Part shown: positions 50,701-60,293 of the stretch, one piece after another
Layout: every line of letters begins with the position of its first letter
Position numbering within the stretch: position 1 is the stretch's first letter
Assembly (NCBI GenBank): GCA_035644395.1
Contig: DASQOR010000047.1
Coordinates: forward strand, 62,001-126,000
DNA: 64,000 nt
DNA from: JBGPLJ01 sp035644395
GTDB lineage: Bacteria; Pseudomonadota; Gammaproteobacteria; Steroidobacterales; Steroidobacteraceae
Reading direction: 5' to 3'
Position numbers and translations under genes: made by a program
The notes under the pieces: generated by a model
Told to the model about the DNA's origin: nothing
Database searches by the model: none
Seen by the model: only the letters and a program-made list of their open reading frames with translations

Positions 50701-51725
50701 CAGACCGTCTCCGTCACTTTGCTCAAGTGCGGCGGGCGATCCGGATTGCGCCCGCGCGTAATAGCGAGGGCATTCGCGAGGCGGTAGAACGACTGGATCA
50801 TGAGGAGGGGCTCAATGGTCGCGTTCGCGCGCAGCGTCGGCAGGACGACGGCGCCTTCGGCTTCCGCTCCGGCAAGCATGAGATCGGCGCCCGCGTTCCT
50901 CAGATCGCGCGCGAGCTGCTCGATGCCTGCGTGCGTTTCGTCGTGCTGCGCGAACACCAGCACGGGAAAGCCCTTGCGCACGAGCGCCATGGGGCCATGG
51001 CGCAGCTCCGCGGCGCTGAAGGCTTCCGCATGCAGGCCGCAGGTCTCCTTGAACTTGAGCGCCGCTTCCTGAGCGATGCCGAGCCCGAGGCCCCGGCCGA
51101 TCACGTAGAGATTGGTCGCCGACTGCAGCCGGGCGATCGCCGCGCTCCAGTCGAACCGCCAGGCGGCGTCGAGCAGCGTCGGCGCCTGTCCCAGCGCTTC
51201 CGACAGCGAGGGATCCCGGGTCCAGGCGGCGACCAGCTGGATGATCGTGGCGAGCGATGCGATGTAGGATTTCGTTGCCGCGACGCTCGCTTCCGGACCC
51301 GCGTGCAGCGCAATCGTGTGATGAGCGGCGCGCGACAGCGGCGAGTTGTCGGCATTCACCAGCGCCACGATGAGTGCGCCCGCGCTTTTCGCCGCGGCGA
51401 CGGACGACAACAGGTCGGGACTCGCGCCGGACTGGGAGATCGCGAGGCACAGCACGCCGTCGAGATCCGCCTTCGCGGCGTAGACGGAGCTGATCGACGG
51501 CGCGGCGGAGGAGGCCAGCACGCCGACGCGGGTCTCGATCAGGTACTTCGCGAAGGTCGACGCATGGTCGGAACTGCCGCGGGCGACCGTTACGACGGCG
51601 CGCGGCGCCGCCTTGCGCAGCACTTCCCCGAGGCGTTCGATGGGCTCGCGGTTGCGCTCGAGCATCGAGCGGACGACGGCAGGCGCCTCGCCCGCCTCGT
51701 GGAACATGCACGTCTCGAGATTCAC
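50700..51725 (-). CDS. nagB-II: SIS-domain glucosamine-6-phosphate deaminase (NagB-II type)
   Basis: A 341-residue protein with two SIS domains. The first has VTVARGSSDHASTFAKYLIE and LCLAISQSGASPDLL. The second has LYVIGRGLGLGIAQEAALKFKET and ELRHGPMAL. It is the GlmS-isomerase-like deaminase that replaces classical NagB in Xanthomonas, Shewanella and Caulobacter. It gives fructose-6-P and ammonia from glucosamine-6-P. It starts at GTG 51725, overlapping the GntR stop as GTGA. Confidence 0.93.
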   Translation of the reverse strand: MNLETCMFHEAGEAPAVVRSMLERNREPIERLGEVLRKAAPRAVVTVARGSSDHASTFAKYLIETRVGVLASSAAPSISSVYAAKADLDGVLCLAISQSGASPDLLSSVAAAKSAGALIVALVNADNSPLSRAAHHTIALHAGPEASVAATKSYIASLATIIQLVAAWTRDPSLSEALGQAPTLLDAAWRFDWSAAIARLQSATNLYVIGRGLGLGIAQEAALKFKETCGLHAEAFSAAELRHGPMALVRKGFPVLVFAQHDETHAGIEQLARDLRNAGADLMLAGAEAEGAVVLPTLRANATIEPLLMIQSFYRLANALAITRGRNPDRPPHLSKVTETV

Positions 51726-52465
51726 GCCGGCGCGCTGAGCTCGGCGACGAAGTCGTAGGTATCGCCGCGATACCAGGATTGCGAGAACTCCACTGCGCGC
51801 CCGTCCTTGAGGAAGCCGAGGCGCTCGACGAGGAGGCCCGCGTCCTTTTCATTCGCCCCGAGGAGTTCCGCCTGCTCGGCATTGAAGAGCATGGCGCGCA
51901 GGCGTTGCAGCGCGCGTACCGGACGATTGCCGCTCTTTTCGAGCGCTTCGTACAGCGAGGTCTCGACCGCGTCGAGCGACGAGAGGCACGACGCAAGCAC
52001 CGTCGAATACTCCACGGCCATGGGCGCGTCGTCGGCGAAGCGGATGCGGTGGAAGCGATAGACCGGCGTGCCGGGACTCGATCGCAGTGACAAGGCTTCC
52101 TCCGGCGTCACCGTGCCCTCGGACCGGCGCAGCCAGACGCTGCGCGGTGTGCGGCCCCGCGCGCGCATGTCTTCGGAGAACGACGTGAGCTTCGAGAAAT
52201 TCTTCTCGACGCGAGCGCAGACGAAGGTGCCGGAGCCTTGCCGGCGCACGAGCAGTCCCTCGTTCACGAGTCCGTCGATCGCCTTGCGCACGGTGATGCG
52301 CGAGACGGAAAGATCGGTGGCGAGATCGCGCTCGGGCGGTAGCGCGTCGTCCGGCGATACGAGGCGGCGCTCGATCGCATCTCGCAGCGAGCGCTGCAAT
52401 TGCTGATAGAGAGGCTGACTGCTCGATCCATCGAGCGGGCGCAATTTCAGCGACAGGGAAGTCAA
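51722..52465 (-). CDS. nagQ: GntR/HutC-family regulator of GlcNAc use (NagQ/NagR-like)
   Basis: A 247-residue protein with an N-terminal winged helix (LYQQLQRSLRDAIERRLV, then SVSRITVRKAIDGLVNEGLL) and a UTRA effector domain. I chose TTG 52465: the Shine-Dalgarno GGAGGAGAGG lies just upstream, and an upstream in-frame ATG would place the operator inside the gene. A NagQ-type box overlaps its own promoter, so auto-repression relieved by GlcNAc-6-P or a related phosphosugar is likely. First gene of the operon nagQ, nagB-II, nagA, halogenase. Confidence 0.9.
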   Translation of the reverse strand: MTSLSLKLRPLDGSSSQPLYQQLQRSLRDAIERRLVSPDDALPPERDLATDLSVSRITVRKAIDGLVNEGLLVRRQGSGTFVCARVEKNFSKLTSFSEDMRARGRTPRSVWLRRSEGTVTPEEALSLRSSPGTPVYRFHRIRFADDAPMAVEYSTVLASCLSSLDAVETSLYEALEKSGNRPVRALQRLRAMLFNAEQAELLGANEKDAGLLVERLGFLKDGRAVEFSQSWYRGDTYDFVAELSAPA

Positions 52466-52496
52466 TTCGCCTCTCCTCCAAGGTCCGACACGGGAG

Positions 52497-52524
52497 ATAT
52501 TACCAATATCATACCAGTTGTCAC
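52497..52524 (-). promoter_or_regulatory. Promoter of the nagQ operon
   Basis: On the - strand the -35 is GTGACA (52519-52524) and the -10 is TAATAT (52497-52502), with a 16-bp spacer. The transcript would begin about 25 bases before the TTG start at 52465. The spacer is almost fully occupied by the NagQ-type box. Confidence 0.6.
52499..52516 (-). promoter_or_regulatory. NagQ-type operator box 1
   Basis: TGGTATG-ATAT-TGGTAAT on the - strand: two imperfect TGGTATT repeats 4 bp apart. I recall this as the NagQ box described for Xanthomonas campestris. It lies between the -35 and the -10 of the nagQ promoter, so a bound repressor would block polymerase. Confidence 0.75.
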
Positions 52525-52535
52525 GCACAGCGTAA

Positions 52536-52564
52536 TTGGTAGGGTCGTAACCTCTTGTTATAAA
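52536..52564 (+). promoter_or_regulatory. Promoter toward the TonB receptor and nagEF genes
   Basis: The -35 is TTGGTA (52536-52541) and the -10 is TATAAA (52559-52564), with a 17-bp spacer. The 5' leader would be about 155 bases long before the receptor ATG at 52729 and would include box 2. Confidence 0.5.
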
Positions 52565-52622
52565 GGCTTCCCGATGGCTGTTGTGTAAATGGTACTAAAC
52601 AGGGATAGCATTTCGTCACGAC

Positions 52623-52640
52623 TGATACTATATTGGCACG
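52623..52640 (+). promoter_or_regulatory. NagQ-type operator box 2 (weaker match)
   Basis: TGATACT-ATAT-TGGCACG. The spacing and the ATAT centre equal box 1, but each half-site has mismatches. A further half-site, TGGTACT, lies at 52590-52596. It is downstream of the proposed promoter, where a bound regulator would act as a roadblock or a second promoter could be hidden. Confidence 0.5.
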
Positions 52641-52728
52641 CAATTGGTCCTGTAGACCGAGACACTGTGTTGTAGCGCCAACGATGCGCCAGCACGCCGC
52701 CAAAAGAGAGCCAGGGGGAAACGAGCCT

Positions 52729-55560
52729 ATGAGAATCCACAGGTCGACGTTGGTAGGAACCGCGGTCGCCATCGCCCTGTTCGGGCAGAACAATCCGGCG
52801 CGCGCCGCTGATGATCCGAATGCGAAGCCGAACGACGTGCTCGAAGAAGTCGTCGTCTCGGGCATTCGCTACTCGGAGCAACAGTCGCTCGAGGCGAAGC
52901 GCAACTCGGACTCGCATGTCGAGGTCATCACGGCCGAAGACATCGGCAAGATGCCTGACAAGAACGTCGCCGACTCCCTGGCGCGCGTCACCGGCGTGAC
53001 CACAAGTTCGGCGAGCGCCAATGAAGGCGGCTTCGACGAAAACGACCGCATCAGCATGCGCGGCACGAATCCGAGCCTCACCCAGACCCTCATCAACGGC
53101 CACAACGTCGCTTCCGGCGACTGGTTCGTGCTCAACCAGATCCAGCAGGTCGGCCGTAGCGTCAGCTACACCTTGCTGCCCTCGGAGCTCGTGAACACCA
53201 TCGTGGTCCGCAAGAGCTCGGAAGCTTCGCTCGTCGAGGGCGGCGTTGCGGGTTCCGTCGACATCATCACGCGCCGGCCGCTCGACCTCAAAGAAAACGT
53301 CACGTTTACCGCGTCGGTCGGTCTCGTGTATGCGGAGCTGCCGGACAAGACCGATCCGCAGCTGAGTGCGCTCTTCGGCTGGAAGAACGACGCGAGCAAT
53401 TTCGGCGTGATCGTTCAGGCCTTCGACGAGAAGCGCCACCTGCGCCGCGACGGCGTGGAACTCCTCGGTTACGAGCAGTTCGCGCCGACGAGCGTCGTCG
53501 TCCAGGGCTACGCTCCGGGCGGGCTCGCTGCGCATCCGGACCTTTCCGGTGTCTACTATCCGGCACTCGTCGGGGCCGCGCTTTTCGAGCAGGAGCGCGA
53601 ACGCAAGGGCGGACTCGTCGACGTCCAGTTCAAGGCGAACGACAACCTGTCGTTCGACGGCCAGTTCTTCTACTCGAAGCTCGACGCGGGCAACTACAAC
53701 CGCAACTACCTCCTGTGGCAGACGCACTTCGTCAACAAGGGCGGCCAGTTCGACGCGGGTGGCGTACCCATTGCGGGGTTCCAGGCGCCGGATCCCGGTT
53801 ACACGATCACGAATGGCACATTGACGCAGGCGAACTTCTCGCCGGTCGCCGGAACGCTCTACGGCGTGTACGACCAGATCTCGCGGCCGGATGAGAGCGG
53901 CGACTCGAATTTCGGCAGCCTCGAGGCGGCCTGGCGTGCGAGCGACGCATTGACCTTCAACATGCAGCTCGGAACTTCGACGGGTCACGGCAAGACGCCG
54001 ACTCAGAATGTGTCCGAAACGCAGCCTGGCACCGGCATGGGGGCCGGCTGGACCCTGAACGGGGTCGGCAACGCCCCGGACTTCAATCTTGGCGCGACCA
54101 ACAATGAGGCGCCCGTGCAGCCCGGTGGCGCGCCGATCACGTTCGGCTGGATTTTCGGCGCGCAGTACATCGACGTGAAGGACCAGGAAGACTGGGCGCG
54201 CATCGACAGCAACTTCCAGGTGGACCATGGCGCCTGGACGGACCTCAAGTTCGGCGTGCGCTGGAACAAGCACGAGCGCGACTCGCAGAACGCGATCGCG
54301 CAGGGCCCGACCTTCGGCGGCGGCACCACCGGTGGCGGCGGCGTCGATACGGCGCATTACCCGACGAGCTTCATCAACTATCCGTCCAACTTCAATACGT
54401 TTGGCGGAAACTTCCCGAGTGACGTGTGGTATTGGACGCCGTCACAGCTCGCGGCCTACAACCTCTGGACGGGCACTACGGCGACAAGCGACGTGCAGCG
54501 CGATGCGATCCAGCGCATGTACTACCAGTACTGGTTCGGCGTGAAGGAAGACAACACGGCGGCCTACGCGCAGTTCGACTTCAAGGGCTCGAACTGGAGC
54601 GGCAACATCGGTCTGCGCTACGTGCAGACGAAGGAGGACGCGACGACCTATACGGCTTCGACGACCGCGAACAATCCGGATGCCATCACCGGGTCGCTCT
54701 TCGGACCGTTCGTCGCCATTCCGGTCAGTCACACGTACAACGATTTCCTGCCGAGCGCGAACCTCAAGGTCGACCTCTCCAAGGACCTCGTCGCACGCTT
54801 CGCGGTATCGAAGACGATGACGCGTGCGGATTACTCGGCGCTCGCCGGGTTTACGGATCTCACGCCGCCATCAACCGTGAACGGCACGGGCACGGGCACC
54901 GGCGGCAATCCGGACCTGAAGCCGATCCGTTCGACCAACGTCGATGCGGCGCTCGAGTGGTACTTCGCGAAGAACTCGCTGCTCGCGGGCAGCGTCTTCT
55001 ACATGGACCTCGAGAACTACGTGAGCTTCGGCAGCGAGACGAAGAACTACTTCACCTTCAGCACGCTGTTCCCGACCGGCGCGGACGTTCCGTATCTGCT
55101 GACGGTGCCGGTCAATGCGAAGGGGCGGGTGCAGGGCTTCGAGCTCACGTACAAGCAGGCCTTCCTCGAGAACTTCGGTATCGACGCGAACTACACGTAT
55201 GCGGACGGCAAGCAGACCTCGCTCGTCACGAACGGCGATGACCGGCTGGTCGGTACCTCGAAGAACACCTACAACCTGAGCGGCTATTACGAGAACGCGC
55301 ACTTCAATGCACGGGTCACGTATACCTACCGGTCGGCGTTCTTCAGCGGCCTCGATCGCAACAGCGCGTTCTCCCAGGATGACATCGCCTCGCTCGCGGC
55401 GTCACTCGGGTACACGCTGAACGATCACCTGTCGTTCACGCTCGACGGGCAGAACCTGACCAACGAGACGCTCAAGTACTACTCGCTCAACAAGGACCAG
55501 CCGCGGGCCTTCTACAAGAACGGCGCGCAGTACTACTTCAACGTACGCTTCAAGTTCTGA
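52729..55560 (+). CDS. TonB-dependent receptor, probably for GlcNAc or chitooligosaccharides
   Basis: A 943-residue receptor of the TonB-Xanth-Caul type. It has a signal peptide (to about residue 26), a TonB-box/plug start (LEEVVVSGIRYSEQQSLEAK), and plug blocks ITAEDIGKMPDKNVADSLA, ISMRGTNPSLTQTLINGHNV and EGGVAGSVDIITRRPLD. It ends in the aromatic FNVRFKF of an outer-membrane barrel. ATG 52729 is preceded by AGGGGGAAACGA. It faces nagQ across the control region and precedes the GH20 enzyme, so chitin-derived sugars are the likely cargo. Confidence 0.93.
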   Translation: MRIHRSTLVGTAVAIALFGQNNPARAADDPNAKPNDVLEEVVVSGIRYSEQQSLEAKRNSDSHVEVITAEDIGKMPDKNVADSLARVTGVTTSSASANEGGFDENDRISMRGTNPSLTQTLINGHNVASGDWFVLNQIQQVGRSVSYTLLPSELVNTIVVRKSSEASLVEGGVAGSVDIITRRPLDLKENVTFTASVGLVYAELPDKTDPQLSALFGWKNDASNFGVIVQAFDEKRHLRRDGVELLGYEQFAPTSVVVQGYAPGGLAAHPDLSGVYYPALVGAALFEQERERKGGLVDVQFKANDNLSFDGQFFYSKLDAGNYNRNYLLWQTHFVNKGGQFDAGGVPIAGFQAPDPGYTITNGTLTQANFSPVAGTLYGVYDQISRPDESGDSNFGSLEAAWRASDALTFNMQLGTSTGHGKTPTQNVSETQPGTGMGAGWTLNGVGNAPDFNLGATNNEAPVQPGGAPITFGWIFGAQYIDVKDQEDWARIDSNFQVDHGAWTDLKFGVRWNKHERDSQNAIAQGPTFGGGTTGGGGVDTAHYPTSFINYPSNFNTFGGNFPSDVWYWTPSQLAAYNLWTGTTATSDVQRDAIQRMYYQYWFGVKEDNTAAYAQFDFKGSNWSGNIGLRYVQTKEDATTYTASTTANNPDAITGSLFGPFVAIPVSHTYNDFLPSANLKVDLSKDLVARFAVSKTMTRADYSALAGFTDLTPPSTVNGTGTGTGGNPDLKPIRSTNVDAALEWYFAKNSLLAGSVFYMDLENYVSFGSETKNYFTFSTLFPTGADVPYLLTVPVNAKGRVQGFELTYKQAFLENFGIDANYTYADGKQTSLVTNGDDRLVGTSKNTYNLSGYYENAHFNARVTYTYRSAFFSGLDRNSAFSQDDIASLAASLGYTLNDHLSFTLDGQNLTNETLKYYSLNKDQPRAFYKNGAQYYFNVRFKF

Positions 55561-55598
55561 TCCGGCGCGGATAGGGATGCCTTAGAGGCACAAGACCC

Positions 55599-55628
55599 AA
55601 GGGCGGGGGAGGAAACTCCTCCGCCCTT
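55599..55628 (+). terminator. Hairpin terminator after the TonB receptor
   Basis: AAGGGCGGGGGAG-GAAA-CTCCTCCGCCCTT: a 13-bp stem with one G-T pair and a GAAA loop, 38 bp after the stop. Only a weak T stretch follows, so leakage into the hexosaminidase gene (start 55661) is possible. The arrangement would let the receptor be made in excess over the downstream enzymes. Confidence 0.7.
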
Positions 55629-55660
55629 CGTCTATGTTGGGGACCCTTCAAGGAGCCGCA

Positions 55661-57784
55661 GTGAAACCGATGCGTCAGCCCATCCTCATCGCCTGCACGC
55701 TGCTGATCGCCGGCTGCCAGTCGCTGCCCCCGGCACGGCCGCCCGTCAGGCCGTCACTCGCCGTCATTCCGGTTCCGGCGTCCGTGACGCGGCTGGAAGG
55801 CAGCTTCACCGTCTCCGTGGAAACGACGGTCCTCGGTGGCACGGATCCCGAAGCGCAATGGATCGCTCGATATTTCAGTGATCTCGTGCAGAAGAGCCGC
55901 GGTATCACTTTCAGCCTCAATTCGCGACCCGGCGCGCCCCTGATCGAATTTGCGCTCGATCCCAGGGCGGAGGGGTCGGATCCGGAAAGCTACACGCTCG
56001 TCATCGAGCCGAAGCGCATCCACGTGGCCGCGCACGATCGGCGAGGTCTTTTCTACGGCGCAATCACGCTGTGGCAGCTCGTGACGGCGACTGAGGGTGC
56101 CGCGGGCGAGGTAAAGCTCGGCGCCATGCGGATCGCGGACAGTCCCCGATTTCACTGGCGCGGCGTCATGCTCGATTCGGCGCGCCATTTTCAGCAGCCC
56201 GAGGAAATCGAACGCTTCCTCGACGGCATGGCGAGCACCAAGCTGAACGTCCTGCACTGGCACCTGACGGACGACCAGGGCTGGCGGCTCGAGATCAGGA
56301 AATATCCCCGCCTCACCGACGTCGGCGCCTGGCGCGTGCCGGCCGGCCATGCGGCGACTCAGGACATCGATGCGGCGACCGGCAAGCCGCGCCTCTACGG
56401 TGGGTTCTACTCCCAGGACACCGTGCGACACCTCGTCGACTATGCGGCGAAGCGCGGCATCACGATCGTGCCGGAGATTGAAATGCCGGGCCACGCGACG
56501 GCCGCGATCGTGGCGTACCCCGCGCTCGGCGTCACGGATGCGCCGCCGAAAGCCGTGCCTTCCGACTGGGGCATCTACGCGAATCTCTATAACGTCGACG
56601 AGCCGACGCTGAAATTCCTCGAAGATGTGCTCGATGAAGTCATGGTGCTCTTCCCGGGCGAGTACATCCATGTCGGCGGCGATGAAGCCGTCAAGACGCA
56701 ATGGCAGTCCTCGCCGCGCGTGCAGGCGCGCATGCGTGAGCTCGGCATACCGAACGAAGCGGCGCTGCAGAGTTTTGTCGTGCACCGGATGGAGCGCCAT
56801 CTCAGCGAGCGCGGCCGACGCCTCGTCGGCTGGGATGAAATCCTGGAAGGCGGTATCGCCCCGCATGCCACGGTCATGTCCTGGCGCGGCGTCGAAGGTG
56901 CGGTGACCGCCGCCCATGTGGGTCACGACACGGTGCTGTCGCCGTCGCCGACGCTCTATCTCGATCACGTGCAGAGCGATGCGTCGACCGAGCCGCCCGG
57001 CCGGGGCGGCGTGATCACAACGGAAGATCTCTATCGTTTCAATCCGCTGCCGGCGACCTTGAAGCCGGAAGAGGCGAGCCACGTCCTCGGCTTGCAGGCG
57101 GACCTCTGGACCGAGCACGTGCGCACGCCGGAGCGCGTCGAGTCGATGACGTTTCCGCGGGTCGCCGCGCTTGCGGAGGTGGGGTGGTCACCCGCCAACC
57201 GTCTCAACTGGCAGGGCTTCGTCGAGCGGATGGCGCCTCAATATTCCCGCTATCGTGCGCTCGGCATTCGCGCTTCGGACAGTCCGTTGTCGGCAACGGC
57301 CACGCGGGGCCGGAGTCCGGCAACGAACGCAACGCGCACGAGCCGCGACCTTCAGCTCTGCGGCGAGGCATTGCCGCTCGCGCTCGAGGACGACGGGCCG
57401 ATCACGGGTCCGCGCGCCGTATTTCTCATCGATCTCATGAATCCCTGCTGGCGCTACACGGCAGTCGACCTCTCGCGGGGCGCGACGCTCACGGCCGCCG
57501 TCGGTCAATTGCCGTTCAATTTCCAGATCGGCGACGACGTCCACAAGATCCGCTTCGGCAAGCCGCTATCGCCCGCGGGTGAGCTTGAGGTAAGGCTCGA
57601 TAACTGCCAGGGCGAGCGCATCGCCGTCCTCCCTCTCGCGCCGGCCGCGGCCAGCGATGCCGTAACGACGTTGCCGGGCGTCCGTCTCGAGCCGCGCGCC
57701 GGCACGCACGACCTTTGCCTCGCATTCACGCAGAATGGCGTCGACCCGATCTGGGCCATCGACTGGATTCGCGTCAGCGAATGA
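55661..57784 (+). CDS. GH20 beta-N-acetylhexosaminidase lipoprotein
   Basis: A 707-residue enzyme that starts at GTG 55661 with AAGGAG 8 bases upstream. The lipobox is IAGC (residues 16-19). The GH20 catalytic pair is D341-E342 in HVGGDEAVKTQW. Other family blocks are RGVMLDSARHFQ, LHWHLTDDQGWRLEI and PEIEMPGHATAAI. After the barrel, about 150 residues form a C-terminal beta-rich region with a hypothetical carbohydrate or glycan role. It releases GlcNAc from chitooligosaccharides or glycans in the periplasm. It is followed 10 bp later by nagF. Confidence 0.93.
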   Translation: MKPMRQPILIACTLLIAGCQSLPPARPPVRPSLAVIPVPASVTRLEGSFTVSVETTVLGGTDPEAQWIARYFSDLVQKSRGITFSLNSRPGAPLIEFALDPRAEGSDPESYTLVIEPKRIHVAAHDRRGLFYGAITLWQLVTATEGAAGEVKLGAMRIADSPRFHWRGVMLDSARHFQQPEEIERFLDGMASTKLNVLHWHLTDDQGWRLEIRKYPRLTDVGAWRVPAGHAATQDIDAATGKPRLYGGFYSQDTVRHLVDYAAKRGITIVPEIEMPGHATAAIVAYPALGVTDAPPKAVPSDWGIYANLYNVDEPTLKFLEDVLDEVMVLFPGEYIHVGGDEAVKTQWQSSPRVQARMRELGIPNEAALQSFVVHRMERHLSERGRRLVGWDEILEGGIAPHATVMSWRGVEGAVTAAHVGHDTVLSPSPTLYLDHVQSDASTEPPGRGGVITTEDLYRFNPLPATLKPEEASHVLGLQADLWTEHVRTPERVESMTFPRVAALAEVGWSPANRLNWQGFVERMAPQYSRYRALGIRASDSPLSATATRGRSPATNATRTSRDLQLCGEALPLALEDDGPITGPRAVFLIDLMNPCWRYTAVDLSRGATLTAAVGQLPFNFQIGDDVHKIRFGKPLSPAGELEVRLDNCQGERIAVLPLAPAAASDAVTTLPGVRLEPRAGTHDLCLAFTQNGVDPIWAIDWIRVSE

Positions 57785-57794
57785 CTGCCAAGCG

Positions 57795-60293
57795 ATGCGG
57801 GAATTGAAACTCATGGCGCCCCTCGCGGGCTGGAGCACGCCGCTCGAGGAAGTGCCCGATGCGGCGTTTGCCGGTCGCCTGCTCGGCGACGGCCTCGCCA
57901 TCGATCCGATCAATTCGACCTTGTACGCGCCCTGCGACGGTGAGGTGAGCGCCGTTCCGCCGTCGGGTCACGCCATCACGATTCGCACGGCAGCCGGCGC
58001 CGGGATCCTCCTGCACGTCGGCATCGATACGGTGAAACTTGGCGGGCGCGGCTTCACGCCGCGCGTACGAACCGGCGCGCGGGTGAAAGCCGGGGATCCG
58101 CTGCTCGATTTCGATCTGGATGCGCTGGCGCGTGCAGCGCCGAGTCTCATGACGCCCATCATTTTGCTGGACGGCGCGGGCTTCACGATCGTTCGCCGCA
58201 AGGTCGGTTGCACGGTCGCGGTCGGCGATGCCTTGTTCGATCTCGAGGGCACCGGAGCATCACCTGCCGCGACCGCAGGCGCGGGCGACGGTGCGCTCGA
58301 GCGGCGGCTCGTAATCGCGCTCGAATACGGGATCCATGCGCGGCCCGCCGCCACGCTCGCCAATGCCATCAAAGGGGCCGCCGCCGACGTGTCGCTCACG
58401 GTGAATGGCCGGTCGGCGAATGTGCGCAGCGCCGTCGCCCTGATGGCGCTCGGCGTGCGGCGGGGCGATGAAGTGACGCTTGCCGCGAGCGGAGCGCAGG
58501 CTCGCGCGGCACTCGATGCGCTCGAGAGTGCGCTCGCCAGCATTCACGAATCGCGCGGCGCGCCGCCAGCGCCGCGGGTCATCCCGCAAGCACAACCGGC
58601 GCGAGCGGAAGACGGTGTCATTCGCGGCGTCGTCGCGAGTCGCGGGTTCGCTGTCGGCCGTGCCGTCCACCTCAAGCGCCCGGAGCCGCGCGTCGACGAA
58701 GAGGGCGCCGGCGTCGACGCCGAGAAGCGCGCGCTCGCCGCGGCACGTGCAACGGTCAAAGCGCGTATCACCGACCTTGCGGCCACGGCTCAAAGCTCGA
58801 CGCATGGCGTGCTGACGGCCCATCTCGCTTTTCTCGACGACACGACGTTGATCGAGCGCGCCGAGGTTTCGATCGCGCGCGGCAAGAGCGCGGGATTCTC
58901 CTGGCGGCTGGCCGTGAACGAAAGTGTCACTGCACTCCGGGCCGTTGACGATACGCGGATGCACGAACGCATCGATGATCTCAACGATCTCGCGGCGCAG
59001 GTCCTGCTCGCGCTCACAGGGGCGAGCACGGCTGTGTCACTCCCCGACGAGGCGATCGTGCTCGCCGACGAGCTGCTGCCGTCGCAGTTCGTCGCGCTGC
59101 CTGCGACCCAGCTCGCGGGCATTTGTGTCGGCGGTGGCGGGCCGACTTCGCATGTCGCGATTCTCGCGGCAGCGGCCGGCGTGCCAATGATCGTCGCGGC
59201 GGGCCCCGCCATCCTCGCCGTCCCGGACGGCACCGAGGTGGTGCTGGATGCAGAGGAGGGGCGCCTGCTCACGGTACCCACCGCTGAACAGCGGGAAGCG
59301 GCGAGGATTGCCTTGAACGCAACGCGCGCGCGCATCGCGACGGCGTTGGCGGATGCCGCGACCGAGTGTCGAATGGCCGACGGAGTCCGCATCGAGGTCC
59401 TGGCAAATGTCGGCTCGGCCGCGGACGCCCGTGCCGCGATGACGCAGGGCGCCGAGGGCTGTGGGCTCCTGCGCACCGAGTTTCTTTTCCTCGAGCGCCA
59501 GGATGCGCCTAGCGAGGACTATCAACATCAGCAATATCAAGAGATTGCATATATCTTCTCAGGTAAACTCCTGGTAATCCGCACGCTCGACGCGGGCGGC
59601 GACAAGCCGATTCGCTATTTGCCGATGCCGCCGGAAGAAAATCCTGCGCTCGGTCTGCGCGGTATCCGCACGAGCCTCTGGCGACCGGAGCTGCTGCGGA
59701 CCCAGCTGCGGGCGCTACTGCGCGTGATGCCCCGCGGCCAGTGCCGCGTGCTGCTTCCGATGATCACCGAGGCGCGCGAAATCCGGGAAGTGCGCGCAAT
59801 CCTCGCCGAGGAGCGGGCCTCGCTCGGCCTCGCGCAGACGCTTGCCCTTGGCATCATGATCGAAACACCGGCGGCTGCACTGACGGCGGCCACGCTCGCG
59901 GGCGAAGCGGACTTTCTTTCGATCGGCACGAATGACCTGACGCAGTACGCGCTCGCCATGGACCGGGGTCACCCGCAGCTCGCGAGTCAGCTCGACGCCC
60001 TGCATCCCGCCGTGCTGCGACTCATCGGGGCCACGGTCGATGGCGCGCGCAAGCACGGCCGACGCGTCTCGGTTTGCGGCGGCGTCGCGTCGGACGTGGC
60101 CGCCGCACCCGTGCTGATCGGGCTCGGAGTCGTTGCGTTGTCCGCCGTGCCCTCGAAGGTCGCCGAACTCAAGGCTTCGATTCGACCGCTCACGCTCGAA
60201 GGTTGCCGCGCTTTGGCGGAGCGGGCGCTCGAGCAGGATTCCGCGGCGGCGGTTCGCGCACTGATAGCCGGCAGGCTCAAGGCGGTTCCATGA
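57795..60293 (+). CDS. nagF: PTS multiphosphoryl transfer protein EIIA-HPr-EI
   Basis: An 832-residue fusion. EIIA(Glc-type) spans about 1-150 with H74 (ILLHVGIDTV), HPr about 168-255 with H181 (GIHARPAA), and EI about 275-832 with H453 (GGPTSHVAILA), then EGCGLLRTEFLFLER and GTNDLTQYALAMDRG. It passes phosphate from PEP through all three sites to the NagE permease. Pseudomonas aeruginosa NagF has the same order. A 60-bp patch at 59521-59580 is strikingly A+T-rich. The stop overlaps nagE as ATGA. Confidence 0.95.
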   Translation: MRELKLMAPLAGWSTPLEEVPDAAFAGRLLGDGLAIDPINSTLYAPCDGEVSAVPPSGHAITIRTAAGAGILLHVGIDTVKLGGRGFTPRVRTGARVKAGDPLLDFDLDALARAAPSLMTPIILLDGAGFTIVRRKVGCTVAVGDALFDLEGTGASPAATAGAGDGALERRLVIALEYGIHARPAATLANAIKGAAADVSLTVNGRSANVRSAVALMALGVRRGDEVTLAASGAQARAALDALESALASIHESRGAPPAPRVIPQAQPARAEDGVIRGVVASRGFAVGRAVHLKRPEPRVDEEGAGVDAEKRALAAARATVKARITDLAATAQSSTHGVLTAHLAFLDDTTLIERAEVSIARGKSAGFSWRLAVNESVTALRAVDDTRMHERIDDLNDLAAQVLLALTGASTAVSLPDEAIVLADELLPSQFVALPATQLAGICVGGGGPTSHVAILAAAAGVPMIVAAGPAILAVPDGTEVVLDAEEGRLLTVPTAEQREAARIALNATRARIATALADAATECRMADGVRIEVLANVGSAADARAAMTQGAEGCGLLRTEFLFLERQDAPSEDYQHQQYQEIAYIFSGKLLVIRTLDAGGDKPIRYLPMPPEENPALGLRGIRTSLWRPELLRTQLRALLRVMPRGQCRVLLPMITEAREIREVRAILAEERASLGLAQTLALGIMIETPAAALTAATLAGEADFLSIGTNDLTQYALAMDRGHPQLASQLDALHPAVLRLIGATVDGARKHGRRVSVCGGVASDVAAAPVLIGLGVVALSAVPSKVAELKASIRPLTLEGCRALAERALEQDSAAAVRALIAGRLKAVP

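Noticed and set aside
52558..54357. A 599-codon - strand frame running into the nag control region
   Set aside because: Antisense to the receptor gene, and its end overlaps the promoter and boxes.
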